Assembly (NCBI RefSeq): GCF_003314975.1
Contig: NZ_QNRF01000001.1
Span: forward strand, 1-64,000
Reading direction: 5' to 3'
DNA: 64,000 nucleotides
DNA from: Marinomonas aquiplantarum
GTDB lineage: Bacteria; Pseudomonadota; Gammaproteobacteria; Pseudomonadales; Marinomonadaceae
Part shown: piece after piece, positions 1-8,165 of the stretch
Layout of the letters: each line of letters opens with the position of its first letter
Numbering within the stretch: the first letter of the stretch is position 1
Made by a program: the position numbers and the translations under genes
Notes under the pieces: generated by a model
Seen by the model: only the letters and a program-made list of their open reading frames with translations
Told to the model about the DNA's origin: nothing
Databases searched by the model: none

Positions 1-25
1 TTTCGGTAAAACGTGACTTCTTCAT
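1..25 (-). CDS. IS3-family transposase OrfA, N-terminal fragment
   Basis: Eight codons are visible (MKKSRFTE), starting with ATG at 25. In this family the sequence usually continues into a helix-turn-helix domain that binds the terminal repeats, and OrfB is made by frameshifting. The assignment rests on a short but characteristic N-terminus plus a good ribosome site. The rest of the gene lies outside the window to the left. Confidence 0.45.
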
Positions 26-95
26 AGATCGCTCCTGATGCATTGATCATAAAACTCTCTACTTAAAACCCCAATCATTTTTTGGGGGGATTACA
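1..95 (-). mobile_element. End of an IS3-family insertion sequence (partial)
   Basis: A minus-strand reading frame starts at 25 behind a GGAGCGATCT ribosome site and reads MKKSRFTE before leaving the window. That N-terminus is typical of OrfA of IS3-family (IS407-like) transposases. Outside it, a GC-rich palindromic stretch ends in ATTACA at 95, which fits the TG...CA termini of this family, so the element boundary is placed there. Only the 5' end is visible, so completeness and target duplication cannot be judged. Confidence 0.4.
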
Positions 96-110
96 ATGCC
101 ATGTGACTTC

Positions 111-131
111 AAGCCTTCAGGATGAAGGCTT
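111..131. repeat. Perfect 9-bp stem hairpin before the DUF2235 gene
   Basis: AAGCCTTCA and TGAAGGCTT form a perfect 9-bp stem around a 3-base loop, about 20 bases upstream of the start codon at 153. No T-run follows, so it is not an ordinary rho-independent terminator. It could be a leader RNA hairpin or part of the boundary left by the neighbouring insertion sequence. Confidence 0.5.
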
Positions 132-152
132 CTAAACGACAAGGAGAGAAGT

Positions 153-1160
153 ATGTCGATATTATTTTTTCATTTCGATGGCACGGACAATAGCCCAAAA
201 GACGCCTACTCATCAGAACAAAGCATAAGCAGCATCACCAACGTATTAAAGTCTCACTTACTGCTAGGCGGCCACATAAAGCACCACACAACACACAAAC
301 GAGACACCACACTGATACATTCATGCCATCGAAGCTTTTACTACCCTGGTATCGGCACTTATGGACATTGGATAGAACAAAAATTGAACGCCGTCTTCGC
401 TATTGAATCTGGTCACATTGCTCACATTTTAAACCGAGCCTTAAATGACTTTAAACAACACTATCAGCAATCCACTCAACAGATAGTGTTAATAGGCTTT
501 AGTCGAGGGGCCGCGTTAGCAAGGCGTTTTGCGGCATTGATCAGCCCGCTCATTGATCGACCAATAATCATCGAAGCAGTCATCGATACCGTGGCCTCCA
601 TCGGTTGGCCAAACCTGAACATGACACAACGCCCAAGGACCGAAGTGGTATTTGAACAGGGCAACACCTTACCTAGTGGCGTTCAACAAGCATTACACCT
701 AGTCGCGTTGGATGAGCAACGTATCGCCTTTCGGCCAACCTTGATGAACCAAGATGGTCGTGTATTAGAAATTTGGTTAGCAGGAGTACATTCAGACATT
801 GGTGGTGGCTATCGAAAAGATGGCATAGGCGATCTGGCTTTACGTATTTTAATCAACTGGGTCGAACAACAAACCCAGCAACCTTGTTACCAAGCCCCAC
901 GTCTAATGCCGATTCAAGCAGACATTTGGCAATCTTTACTAACAGTCAAACCCAACCATTTAAGCAAAATACATTACCAAGAGCGCTTAAGCATATGGCG
1001 CAACCTAACCCTCGCACCAAGACATTGTTGTGTTTTACAACACGACCAACCTAACCCAAAATTGTCACCCAAATGGCACCAGAGCGTCACACAACACATT
1101 CGCAGTAACCTTGGCTACTTCCCTCTCGCACAGTGCCCGATATCCGCCACAATTTGGTGA
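153..1160 (+). CDS. DUF2235 alpha/beta-hydrolase (Tle1-like phospholipase family)
   Basis: The 335-residue protein begins with a FFHFDGTDNSP segment typical of DUF2235 proteins. It has the nucleophile elbow GFSRGA near residues 115-120, a later VIDTV acid segment and GVHSDIGGGY near 208-220 for the catalytic His. The same pattern occurs in Tle1 phospholipase effectors of type VI secretion, but those are longer, and no VgrG, PAAR or immunity-like partner is visible here. The start is supported by AAGGAGAG 7 bases upstream. No signal peptide is seen. It is probably a serine lipase or esterase; a secreted-effector role is unproven. It stands alone between a mobile-element end and repeat DNA. Confidence 0.75.
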   Translation: MSILFFHFDGTDNSPKDAYSSEQSISSITNVLKSHLLLGGHIKHHTTHKRDTTLIHSCHRSFYYPGIGTYGHWIEQKLNAVFAIESGHIAHILNRALNDFKQHYQQSTQQIVLIGFSRGAALARRFAALISPLIDRPIIIEAVIDTVASIGWPNLNMTQRPRTEVVFEQGNTLPSGVQQALHLVALDEQRIAFRPTLMNQDGRVLEIWLAGVHSDIGGGYRKDGIGDLALRILINWVEQQTQQPCYQAPRLMPIQADIWQSLLTVKPNHLSKIHYQERLSIWRNLTLAPRHCCVLQHDQPNPKLSPKWHQSVTQHIRSNLGYFPLAQCPISATIW

Positions 1161-1222
1161 TCAATTCCTGCTGCATTATATGTCTTTAAAGAGGAAGCCG
1201 GTTTTTATATATGCAGCCTTAG

Positions 1223-1270
1223 TCCCCTCCCCTTATGTCTTTGAAGGGGAGGGTTAGGGAGGGGTTCCGA
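1223..1270 (+). repeat. GC-rich palindromic repeat, type 2 unit
   Basis: The unit reads CCCCTCCCCTT, a short loop, then AAGGGGAGGGTTAGGGAGGGG. The arms are complementary and the tail sets the orientation. It is one of many copies in the window and lies in the degenerate half of the 161-bp duplication. Confidence 0.85.
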
Positions 1271-1380
1271 TCTTTCAATGGGACAATCTTTGAACCTTCA
1301 GCTTGCTAATCTAATACTTTTCTAGCATTCCATACTAAATCGTCTCTTCAAAGGGGAAGTTGGCTTGTATATGTGCAGTC

Positions 1381-3396
1381 TTAGTCCCCTCCCCTTATGT
1401 CTTTGAAGGGGAGGGTTAGGGAGGGGTTCCGCTCTTTCAATAGGACAACCTTAGAACCTTCAGCTTGCTGATCTAATGCTCTTCTAGCATTCCACACTAA
1501 ATCGCCAATACCATCCGTTGGTTTAAAGTCAGTTGGAGCGTTGATCAAGATTTCACGCACTTTTTCATGATCAAAGTTATGACACGCTTTATCCAATTGC
1601 GCTATGGTGGCTTCAAAATCCGTCAGTGATAAAAACTGCTCATTGGCGGCCATAATGCGCTTATGCTCTGTCGCATGCACATTGTCACCGATAAGCAATT
1701 CTTCAAACAGTTTTTCACCAGGGCGCAAACCAGTAAACTGAATTTCAATGTCGCCATGCGGATTTTCATCTGATTTAACTTCCAGACCAGACAAACGAAT
1801 AAGGTTCTTGGCGAGATCGACTATTTTAACAGGCTCTCCCATATCCAACACAAACACGTCCCCCCCTTTGCCCATGGCACCAGCCTGGATCACCAGCTGA
1901 GCTGCTTCAGGAATGGTCATAAAATATCGAATAATATCGGGGTGAGTAACAGTGATAGGCTGATTATCCGAAATCTGTTTTTTAAAGACAGGAATAACCG
2001 AGCCAGAAGAGCCAAGCACATTACCAAAACGCACCATACAGAAACGCGTAAATTTTTCTTGTTTCTCGGCCTTTTTCGCTTCAGCCTCTGCTAATGCTTG
2101 TAGCCCCAGCTCAGCCATACGCTTTGTTGCCCCCATGACATTCGTTGGCCGTACTGCTTTATCCGTAGAGATTAAGACAAACGATTCTACACCACTTTCA
2201 ATCGCAGCTTTAGCAGCATAATAAGTTCCAAAAGCATTATTACGAACTCCTTCTACAACATTGTATTCCACCAAAGGCACATGCTTGTATGCGGCGGCAT
2301 GATAAACCGTATGCACACCGAAGGCTTTCATGGTTGATGCTAATCGATTAATTCGTTGAACCGAGCCAATCAAAGGCACAATGTCGACGTTATAAGACTG
2401 CTGTTCTAGGATTTCATTAAGCTCTTTATCAATTTGATAAACTGCATATTCAGAGACATCAAATAGAATTAACCGACGAGGCTGTTGTACTAAAATCTGA
2501 CGGCACAATTCAGAACCAATAGACCCACCCGCCCCCGTCACCATCACTACTTTACCGGAGATGTTAGCCTGCATTAACGAAGCCACAGGCTCAACCACAT
2601 CACGGCCGAGCAAATCATCGACAGCCACGTCCTGCAATTCACTCACTTTCGCCTTACCTGTCACTATGTCATTAAAGTCTGGCACAGTAAGCACTTCCAC
2701 AGGGTAAGGCATAAGCAACTCAATCACTTGCTTACGTTCAGCTCGGGTCGCTTTAGGAATCGCTAGCAACACTTTCTCAATCGAGTATTTCTCAATTAAT
2801 GCCTCAATCTTATCGACATTATAAACAGGAATACCTTGAATAATGGTATTGGCTAAAGAATGATCTCGATCGATGAACCCCTTCACTCGATAACTCGATG
2901 CCTGACGCAAGGCCAAAGTTAGCTGCCGACCAGTAGAACCGGCCCCAAACACCAACACAAATTCAGAGCCTTTTTGCGGCGGTTGCGTCAAGAGACCACG
3001 AATCAAAACACGAGAACCGCCACACAACATCACCAAAAATGGAAAATAAATAATAGGCACGGTACGTGGAATATCAGCTTCAAAAAAATACGCAAGAGAT
3101 GTAATACTAAATGCAGACACCGCCGCACCCAGCAAAATCGCACTAAAAGCATGAAAGGTTAGATAACGCAGGATGGCTCGATATAAGCCAAGCTTCACAT
3201 TCACAAACAAGGTAACGGCTATGGTGCCTGCTAAAACCAACCAAACGGAATGCCCCTGAAAGGCACTGAATTCACCTAGACGAGCCCAGTAAGCAAAAAC
3301 AAACGCAAGGTAAACAAAAACAGAATCGACAGCCAAACTGATAAGGCGTTTATAAAAACGCGGCAAAGACCAAAGAAAATCCAATTTTTTTACCAT
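1381..3396 (-). CDS. wbpM: Membrane UDP-GlcNAc 4,6-dehydratase, WbpM/PglF type
   Basis: The 671-residue inner-membrane protein has about four N-terminal helices (residues 15-125), a nucleotide-binding core with GAGSTG near 151-156, and a C-terminal dehydratase domain with GAGGSIG at 288-294. The usual SDR Tyr is replaced by Met in the MGATK motif (421-425), as is normal in this class. It should convert UDP-GlcNAc to the 4-keto-6-deoxy intermediate for QuiNAc, FucNAc or related sugars. It is separated from the rest of the locus by a 430-bp repeat-filled gap, so it may be transcribed on its own. The last 16 residues are encoded by a palindromic repeat and are unlikely to be ancestral. Confidence 0.9.
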   Translation of the reverse strand: MVKKLDFLWSLPRFYKRLISLAVDSVFVYLAFVFAYWARLGEFSAFQGHSVWLVLAGTIAVTLFVNVKLGLYRAILRYLTFHAFSAILLGAAVSAFSITSLAYFFEADIPRTVPIIYFPFLVMLCGGSRVLIRGLLTQPPQKGSEFVLVFGAGSTGRQLTLALRQASSYRVKGFIDRDHSLANTIIQGIPVYNVDKIEALIEKYSIEKVLLAIPKATRAERKQVIELLMPYPVEVLTVPDFNDIVTGKAKVSELQDVAVDDLLGRDVVEPVASLMQANISGKVVMVTGAGGSIGSELCRQILVQQPRRLILFDVSEYAVYQIDKELNEILEQQSYNVDIVPLIGSVQRINRLASTMKAFGVHTVYHAAAYKHVPLVEYNVVEGVRNNAFGTYYAAKAAIESGVESFVLISTDKAVRPTNVMGATKRMAELGLQALAEAEAKKAEKQEKFTRFCMVRFGNVLGSSGSVIPVFKKQISDNQPITVTHPDIIRYFMTIPEAAQLVIQAGAMGKGGDVFVLDMGEPVKIVDLAKNLIRLSGLEVKSDENPHGDIEIQFTGLRPGEKLFEELLIGDNVHATEHKRIMAANEQFLSLTDFEATIAQLDKACHNFDHEKVREILINAPTDFKPTDGIGDLVWNARRALDQQAEGSKVVLLKERNPSLTLPFKDIRGGD
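1384..1431 (+). repeat. GC-rich palindromic repeat used as coding sequence
   Basis: This copy is nearly identical to the one at 1223-1270 but lies inside the WbpM-like gene. Read on the minus strand it encodes the last 16 residues, ending in LPFKDIRGGD, just before the stop at 1381. The native C-terminus was therefore probably replaced or extended by repeat insertion. Confidence 0.85.
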
Positions 3397-3454
3397 TCAA
3401 TACACCCTGTATGCATAAACTCAAATCGAATCCCCTCACGTTTTAGGAGAAGAT

Positions 3455-3776
3455 GAACTGTTTTTATTCCCTCCCTTCATGTCTTCCAAGAGGCAGACGA
3501 ATCATTTTTATCCCCCCCCTCATGTCTTTCAAGGGGCAGACGAACTGTTTTTATCCCCTCCCCTTATGTCTTCCAAGGGGCAGATGAACTGTTTTTATCC
3601 CCTCCCCTTATGTCTTTCAAGGGGAGGGCTAGGGAGGGGTTCCGCTCTTATTCCCCCTACAAAGATGGAGGCTGGATTCCGCTCTTGCTCTATCCCTCCC
3701 TAATACACCCAAGGAGAAAACGACTGTTTTTATCTCCTCCCCTTATCTCTTTCAAGGGGAGGGCTAGGGAGGGGTC
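3455..3776 (+). repeat. Tandem 44-bp array of degenerate palindromic repeats
   Basis: Four head-to-tail units start at about 3455, 3499, 3542 and 3586. Each begins GAA(C/T)(T/C) followed by a T-rich run and CCCTCCCCTTATGTCTT, and the fourth runs into a full AGGGGAGGGCTAGGGAGGGG tail. Another full copy lies at about 3723-3776. The array fills most of the 432-bp space between the WbpM-like gene and the phosphoglycosyltransferase gene. I see no gene there. Units vary and there are no unique spacers, so it is not a CRISPR. Confidence 0.85.
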
Positions 3777-3828
3777 ATGACTTTAACTAAAAGCATTCTA
3801 CGCTAATTTCGCAATAAATGCGCAAAAA

Positions 3829-4380
3829 CTAGCCCTTAACCCGATCACCAGACCCACTACCCGTTACCGTCTTAATGATATAGACCAAATAATTTTTCAA
3901 AGACATATCGCGAATCATCTTCGCATCTGTTTCCGCCAACAACTCAGGCGTCGACATATCAATATCTGAAATCTGTGCCAATCCTGTAATACCAGGTCGC
4001 ACGGCAAACACACCTTTAGCATCACGCGCTTGCGTCAACTCTGTTTGATTAAACAACCCAGGGCGCGGGCCAACCAAGCTCATCTCGCCTTTTAATACAT
4101 TCCAAAGCTGCGGCAATTCATCCAGCTTAGTACGACGTAAAAAGCCACCTAGCTTAGTAATGGAAGCCGTAGATGCCAAATGGCTGGCCACCGATGCCGT
4201 ATCCAGAGACATAGTACGAAATTTCACTAGAATAAACGGCTTTTGATTTCGCCCTACACGTTCCTGACGAAAAAGTGGTGACCCCGTATCAGATAAACCA
4301 ACAAGGTAAATAACCAACAACACCGGAGAGCCACATACCAAGCCCAATAGAGAAAACACTAAATCCAATAACCTAATCAT
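3829..4380 (-). CDS. Initiating sugar-phosphate transferase, PglC-like
   Basis: The 183-residue protein is a small monotopic phosphoglycosyltransferase. It has one N-terminal hydrophobic segment (residues 4-28), then [14 protein letters not shown], the catalytic Asp-Glu pair in [12 protein letters not shown], and SLVGPRPG. It lacks the N-terminal membrane domain of WcaJ and WbaP and matches the size of PglC and WbpL-replacing enzymes. It should load the first sugar phosphate (probably a UDP-QuiNAc-type donor, given the neighbours) onto undecaprenyl phosphate. It lies 16 bp after the WbpV-like reductase gene, so the two are probably co-transcribed. The stop is followed by repeat DNA. Confidence 0.9.
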   Translation of the reverse strand: MIRLLDLVFSLLGLVCGSPVLLVIYLVGLSDTGSPLFRQERVGRNQKPFILVKFRTMSLDTASVASHLASTASITKLGGFLRRTKLDELPQLWNVLKGEMSLVGPRPGLFNQTELTQARDAKGVFAVRPGITGLAQISDIDMSTPELLAETDAKMIRDMSLKNYLVYIIKTVTGSGSGDRVKG

Positions 4381-4396
4381 TCACTTCATCCAGTTT

Positions 4397-5341
4397 TTAA
4401 TTTTTTTTCGTCGCAGCCAAGGCAAAACCATGCTCAACAGAATAAGGTGGAGCCCAGTCTAGCGTATTTTTCGTATGCTCAATATCCAGTTGTAAAGATC
4501 CAACCAAACGATCCACCACAGCTTCTTTCCTGAACAACTTTCCTGCCAACTTAAAACACCACACAGGGACAGGAAGCGACAAATTTGCTTTACCTTGCGC
4601 TTTGGCCATCAAGGCGACCATACGAGACGTCGACATATCATCGTCATCTGACACTAAAAACACTTGGTTTGCCGCTTTGGGATGATCAATACAAACTTTA
4701 ATCAAATCCACCAAGTTATAAACAGAAACCAAGCTACGTTTATTCTGATTAATCGCACGAAACGGCAAGGGAAAACCTTTACCAACAAGTTTCATTAAAG
4801 AGGCAAAATTGGCTTTTACACCTTCACCATAAACAAGCGGTGGTCGAATAATCACAATCTCCATGCCTGTTTCTTTGCCAAGCGCTAGAAGCTGCTCTTC
4901 AGCCTCAGACTTAGACTTACCAGCAGGGTCTTCTGGTGACCGCTGATTAAAAGCTGTAAGCGGGGCACCCCGTGAAGTAGACTCACCATTTACTTTAATA
5001 GAGCTCAAAAAAATAAAGCGTTTAACACCTTCCTTTGCTGCTTGTCGAGCTAAATGTAAAGTCACCTTCGTATTGACAGCACGAAAATCAGATAACGGGT
5101 CAGTAGATAACTCTCTCATGATATGCACGCGGGCTGCAGCATGAATAAACACATTCGCTCCTGACAATAAAGCAGAAACATCCGCCTGATCCAGATCTCC
5201 TAATGCAAGAAGTTTAGAGTTGCTCTCATCTGCTAGTTGACTCCGACATAACCCAAGCACTTCGAAACTTAGAAGGCTCTCAAGCTGTAAAAATAAGTGC
5301 GAGCCAATGAAGCCACTAGCCCCAGTTAATATAATTTTCAT
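4397..5341 (-). CDS. WbpV-like NAD-dependent reductase/epimerase lacking the catalytic Tyr
   Basis: This extended SDR protein of about 314 residues has the dinucleotide motif TGASGFIGSHL at its N-terminus, the family segment FLSSIKVNG and later IIRPPLVYG. Relatives such as WbpV reduce UDP-4-keto-6-deoxy-GlcNAc to UDP-QuiNAc. In those enzymes the active site reads DPYGxSK. Here the same place reads DPAGKSK, so the catalytic Tyr (about residue 140) is Ala while the Lys remains. ATG at 5341 is preferred over GTG at 5344 because it sits at a better distance from AGAGAG. If the change is real, the enzyme may be inactive, altered, or dependent on another acid. Confidence 0.8.
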   Translation of the reverse strand: MKIILTGASGFIGSHLFLQLESLLSFEVLGLCRSQLADESNSKLLALGDLDQADVSALLSGANVFIHAAARVHIMRELSTDPLSDFRAVNTKVTLHLARQAAKEGVKRFIFLSSIKVNGESTSRGAPLTAFNQRSPEDPAGKSKSEAEEQLLALGKETGMEIVIIRPPLVYGEGVKANFASLMKLVGKGFPLPFRAINQNKRSLVSVYNLVDLIKVCIDHPKAANQVFLVSDDDDMSTSRMVALMAKAQGKANLSLPVPVWCFKLAGKLFRKEAVVDRLVGSLQLDIEHTKNTLDWAPPYSVEHGFALAATKKN

Positions 5342-5411
5342 CACGTACTCTCTGATAGCTTCTGGAAGATTGCGAAAATATAACCATATTAAAGCTTAAC
5401 TATATATTTAG

Positions 5412-6638
5412 TTAGTTAGACTCTAACAATACAGCAGCTAATTTTTTAGCAAGCATTCCATACTCATACTCTTCTAAAGCTACTTTCCGACCATTTTCTC
5501 CCATTTTTTGGCGTTGCTTTATCGGTAATTGATAGATTTTCAATATTGCGTCTGCCAAAGCTTTCGGATTACCGGATTCTATTTCAAATCCAACTTCAGC
5601 GTTTTTTATAGGGTTATAATCACCTGACTCTATGTAATACACAATCGGCTTTGCTGCATATAGATAATCAAAAAGCTTATTAGGAGAAACTCCAAATCTA
5701 TACATTGGTTCTTTTTTTGCACCTATAGCCAAAACATCAAATTTTTCTAACATGCTTTGCACTTGCTGCTTTTTAACGAAGTCTAAAATCAATATATTAT
5801 TAAGCTTTTTTCGTTCTACATAATCAACTAGATGCTGCTTATCTTTCCCACCACCAACAAATACAAAATTAATATCCTCAACCTCTTTTAAGAGCTCTGC
5901 AGCATCAATAAGTGTATGCAAATCATTAGCTAGACCAAAGGTTCCAGTATATCCAACAACAAAGCTATTTTTGGGTAGTTTTTCTAAAATATTTCCGTCT
6001 AAAAGGAGAGGGTTACTAACCTCATCTATAGAAAATCCATTAGAAATCCAAGTGAATTCATCTCGATTTAAACCATGTCTCATCATATGCTCTATAGAGT
6101 TTTTAAGATTAGATACCACATGGTCTGCATCACGATAGGCTTTATTTTCAACCCATTGCATTAGCCGAATAAAAGGATGCTTTGGAGAGTAACCTCCAAC
6201 TTCTGTTAAGGTTAAAGGCCAGATATCTCGGACTTCAAAAACCAGCCTTGCAGAAAAAACTTTTGCCAGACGCTGGGCGCCTAAAAACGCAACAGGCGAA
6301 GGTGAAGAACACAAAATAGCATCAGGTTTATCCTCAATTAATTTAGCTAACTTCTGAATCCGCCAAGGAAATAAAAACCAATTTAATACACGTTGTTTGC
6401 TATGAGCCCCTTCGTAATCCGGCATTTTCACCCAAACAAAAGTAAACCCAGCCACCTCCTCAAAAGTAACATCACCACTTAAACTAGGCTGGCTATATAA
6501 TAAATGATTTGAAGAAGAAGCTATCAAATAAACCTTGTGACCTTGCTTGGCTAACTCTCTAGCTAAATAGAAATTTCTTCCACCCATACCAGTCTCAGGA
6601 GTAGAAGCATACTGATTTACTATCCAAATTTTTTTCAC
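5412..6638 (-). CDS. GT4-family glycosyltransferase (WbuB-like)
   Basis: The 408-residue protein opens with WIVNQYASTPETGMGGR, typical of WbuB-like GT-B enzymes. It has a donor-binding half with VVGYTGTFG and GVSPNKLFDYLYAAKPIVYY. It probably transfers a sugar to the lipid-linked acceptor on the cytoplasmic face. The GTG start overlaps the stop of the LpxD-like gene by 4 bases, so the two are translationally coupled. Donor and linkage cannot be read from sequence. It is one of only two ordinary glycosyltransferases in the locus. Confidence 0.85.
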   Translation of the reverse strand: MKKIWIVNQYASTPETGMGGRNFYLARELAKQGHKVYLIASSSNHLLYSQPSLSGDVTFEEVAGFTFVWVKMPDYEGAHSKQRVLNWFLFPWRIQKLAKLIEDKPDAILCSSPSPVAFLGAQRLAKVFSARLVFEVRDIWPLTLTEVGGYSPKHPFIRLMQWVENKAYRDADHVVSNLKNSIEHMMRHGLNRDEFTWISNGFSIDEVSNPLLLDGNILEKLPKNSFVVGYTGTFGLANDLHTLIDAAELLKEVEDINFVFVGGGKDKQHLVDYVERKKLNNILILDFVKKQQVQSMLEKFDVLAIGAKKEPMYRFGVSPNKLFDYLYAAKPIVYYIESGDYNPIKNAEVGFEIESGNPKALADAILKIYQLPIKQRQKMGENGRKVALEEYEYGMLAKKLAAVLLESN

Positions 6639-7507
6639 TTAATATCTCGTATTTTTTTAGCGGGATTTCCTGCAAATACAGTATTATTAGGTATATCCTT
6701 AGTCACAACAGCACCAATACCAATTAAGGAATTCTTACCTATTTTTATTTTTTGTAAAATAGAGCAGTTCGGACCAATCCAACACCCCTCACCAACTATT
6801 ACACCACCACTAAATTGCGCACACGCAGTAATAATTGTTTTTTCACCAATAATACAATTATGTGCAATATGAACTAAATTATCTGTTTTGACATCGCTAT
6901 GTATTTCCGTATTAGACAGAGTGCCTCTTGCAATCGAGTTCAAAGAGCCTACTTCAACATTTTCCCCAATCACGACTCCACCAAGGTGTGGAAACCTTAA
7001 AGGCTCACCGTCACCCAACCTTTCAAAACCAAAACCGTCACCTCCAACAGAAGAAGAAGACCTTATACGTGAGTTCTTTCCAACCTGAGTACCGGAGTGA
7101 ATTACTGTGTTATGCTCTATAATAACGCCCTCAGCAATTTTACATCCATCTTCTATTACAACATTTTTTCCGATTACTGCGGTTGGATGGATATCACTTG
7201 TAAAATCATAGGTTGAAAAACCAAAAATATCATTTAAAAAGGATAATATGCGTATAAAATCTAAACGTGGGTTATCACTTAATAAATAACCTGTACTGTT
7301 TAATTGCTTAAGTGAAGAGTCCTTTGGAACAACCAATATGGTATTAGGTTTAAAGCCACTTAGATCATTGGTAAAGCTTAATTCGCCAGAACTACAATCC
7401 GTAAAAGAAGACACTCCTCTTACCTCTAAATCAGCCCCCTTAAACTCCAAACCTACTCTTTGAGCAATTTCAGACAATAGTATATTTTTTGTTAATTGAT
7501 AACCCAT
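6635..7507 (-). CDS. LpxD-like hexapeptide-repeat N-acyltransferase
   Basis: The 290-residue protein has an N-terminal LpxD-type domain (residues 1-95, with SSGELSFTND) and a left-handed beta-helix of hexapeptide repeats (about 105-280). The segment VHIAHNCIIG contains the His pair expected for acyl transfer. It ends GNPAKKIRDIK. It is shorter than housekeeping LpxD (about 340 residues) and lies in a sugar locus, so it is better seen as an amino-sugar acyltransferase than as the lipid A enzyme. It overlaps the PIG-L deacetylase gene by 16 bp, which suggests a deacetylate-then-reacylate pair. LpxD relatives use acyl-ACP, and an ACP is encoded in the same locus. Confidence 0.75.
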   Translation of the reverse strand: MGYQLTKNILLSEIAQRVGLEFKGADLEVRGVSSFTDCSSGELSFTNDLSGFKPNTILVVPKDSSLKQLNSTGYLLSDNPRLDFIRILSFLNDIFGFSTYDFTSDIHPTAVIGKNVVIEDGCKIAEGVIIEHNTVIHSGTQVGKNSRIRSSSSVGGDGFGFERLGDGEPLRFPHLGGVVIGENVEVGSLNSIARGTLSNTEIHSDVKTDNLVHIAHNCIIGEKTIITACAQFSGGVIVGEGCWIGPNCSILQKIKIGKNSLIGIGAVVTKDIPNNTVFAGNPAKKIRDIK

Positions 7508-8130
7508 CGTATCACCTCAAAACTTTCCGCGTACTTAGCACCAATTTGAACACCGCGAGTTTTAGCTAAAGAAAAAATAAAAGAACGACTCATATAGTCT
7601 CTTTCAGCTTGAGATTCATAACACTGTAATGCATTGTATTTAGCATCAACATGTTTCTCTTCTAGCTTAACAAAGCAAGTTGTATCAAAAGAAAGATTAT
7701 TCCATATCAATTCGTATCCTAATATAGAAGTATTTTTGAAGGCCCTTAGCCCCTCCTGTGCTATTGTAGTATGATCTTGGTGAATATCTTTAAGTGATGG
7801 CATTAAAACCAAATCGAATTCACTTTCACTTCTGATGTTTATAAGATTTTCTAGAATTTCCTGCCGTGCATAATTAAGGCGTCTAACTTGATAATTAAAT
7901 ATTATTAAGTTCTCAGGATCTATTCCGAGCTTTGCTGTTGCTGATTTGACTTCTGTTTTAAGGATATTCTTTGGTAAATGGTCAGGGACAGACTCTTCAG
8001 CAGTAGAGAACGCCACATATGTCACCTTTGCACCCTGACTTATTAGTTTTGAAATAAAACCTCCCGCACCAAGTTCACCATCATCAGTATGCGGTGCTAA
8101 AACTAAAACATTTTGATATTTCAAAGCCAT
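7492..8130 (-). CDS. PIG-L/LmbE-family N-deacetylase
   Basis: The 212-residue protein has the zinc-binding motif APHTDDGELGAGG (residues 12-24) and a second His pair in HQDHTT near 118. Both are characteristic of the MshB, LmbE and PIG-L family, which removes acetyl groups from GlcNAc-type sugars. ATG is preceded by GGTGAATAT. The gene sits between wbpI and the LpxD-like acyltransferase and overlaps the latter. It probably exposes an amine on a sugar nucleotide or lipid-linked sugar for new acylation. The exact substrate is unknown. Confidence 0.85.
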   Translation of the reverse strand: MALKYQNVLVLAPHTDDGELGAGGFISKLISQGAKVTYVAFSTAEESVPDHLPKNILKTEVKSATAKLGIDPENLIIFNYQVRRLNYARQEILENLINIRSESEFDLVLMPSLKDIHQDHTTIAQEGLRAFKNTSILGYELIWNNLSFDTTCFVKLEEKHVDAKYNALQCYESQAERDYMSRSFIFSLAKTRGVQIGAKYAESFEVIRWVIN

Positions 8131-8165
8131 ATATTCACCACTATTAAAACTTAAATTCTAAAAAG

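Larger units (their letters stand above)
1181..1506. repeat. 161-bp tandem duplication of the WbpM-like gene's 3' end
   Basis: The segment from about 1181 to 1342 is repeated at about 1342-1506. Matching points (for example CCTTCAGCTTGCT and TTCTAGCATTCCA) lie 161 bp apart. The right copy is the functional 3' end of the WbpM-like gene. The left copy is a non-coding, diverged duplicate; by eye there are about nine mismatches in a 78-bp core. Each unit contains one GC-rich palindromic repeat, which probably mediated the duplication. Confidence 0.8.

Noticed and set aside
1381-3396. Inactivated dehydratase because the Tyr of the YxxxK motif is missing
   Set aside because: Met in place of Tyr (MGATK) is normal for the WbpM/PglF class, unlike the Ala in the WbpV-like protein.
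3455-3640. CRISPR-like tandem array
   Set aside because: The units are directly adjacent and diverged, there are no unique spacers of constant length, and the same palindromes occur singly elsewhere.
3479-3703. 74-residue open frame on the plus strand in the repeat array
   Set aside because: It is repeat sequence read through in frame; the peptide repeats reflect the DNA array.
6635-7507. Housekeeping lpxD of lipid A synthesis
   Set aside because: It is shorter than LpxD, has no fabZ, lpxA or bamA neighbours, and overlaps a PIG-L deacetylase in a capsule locus.
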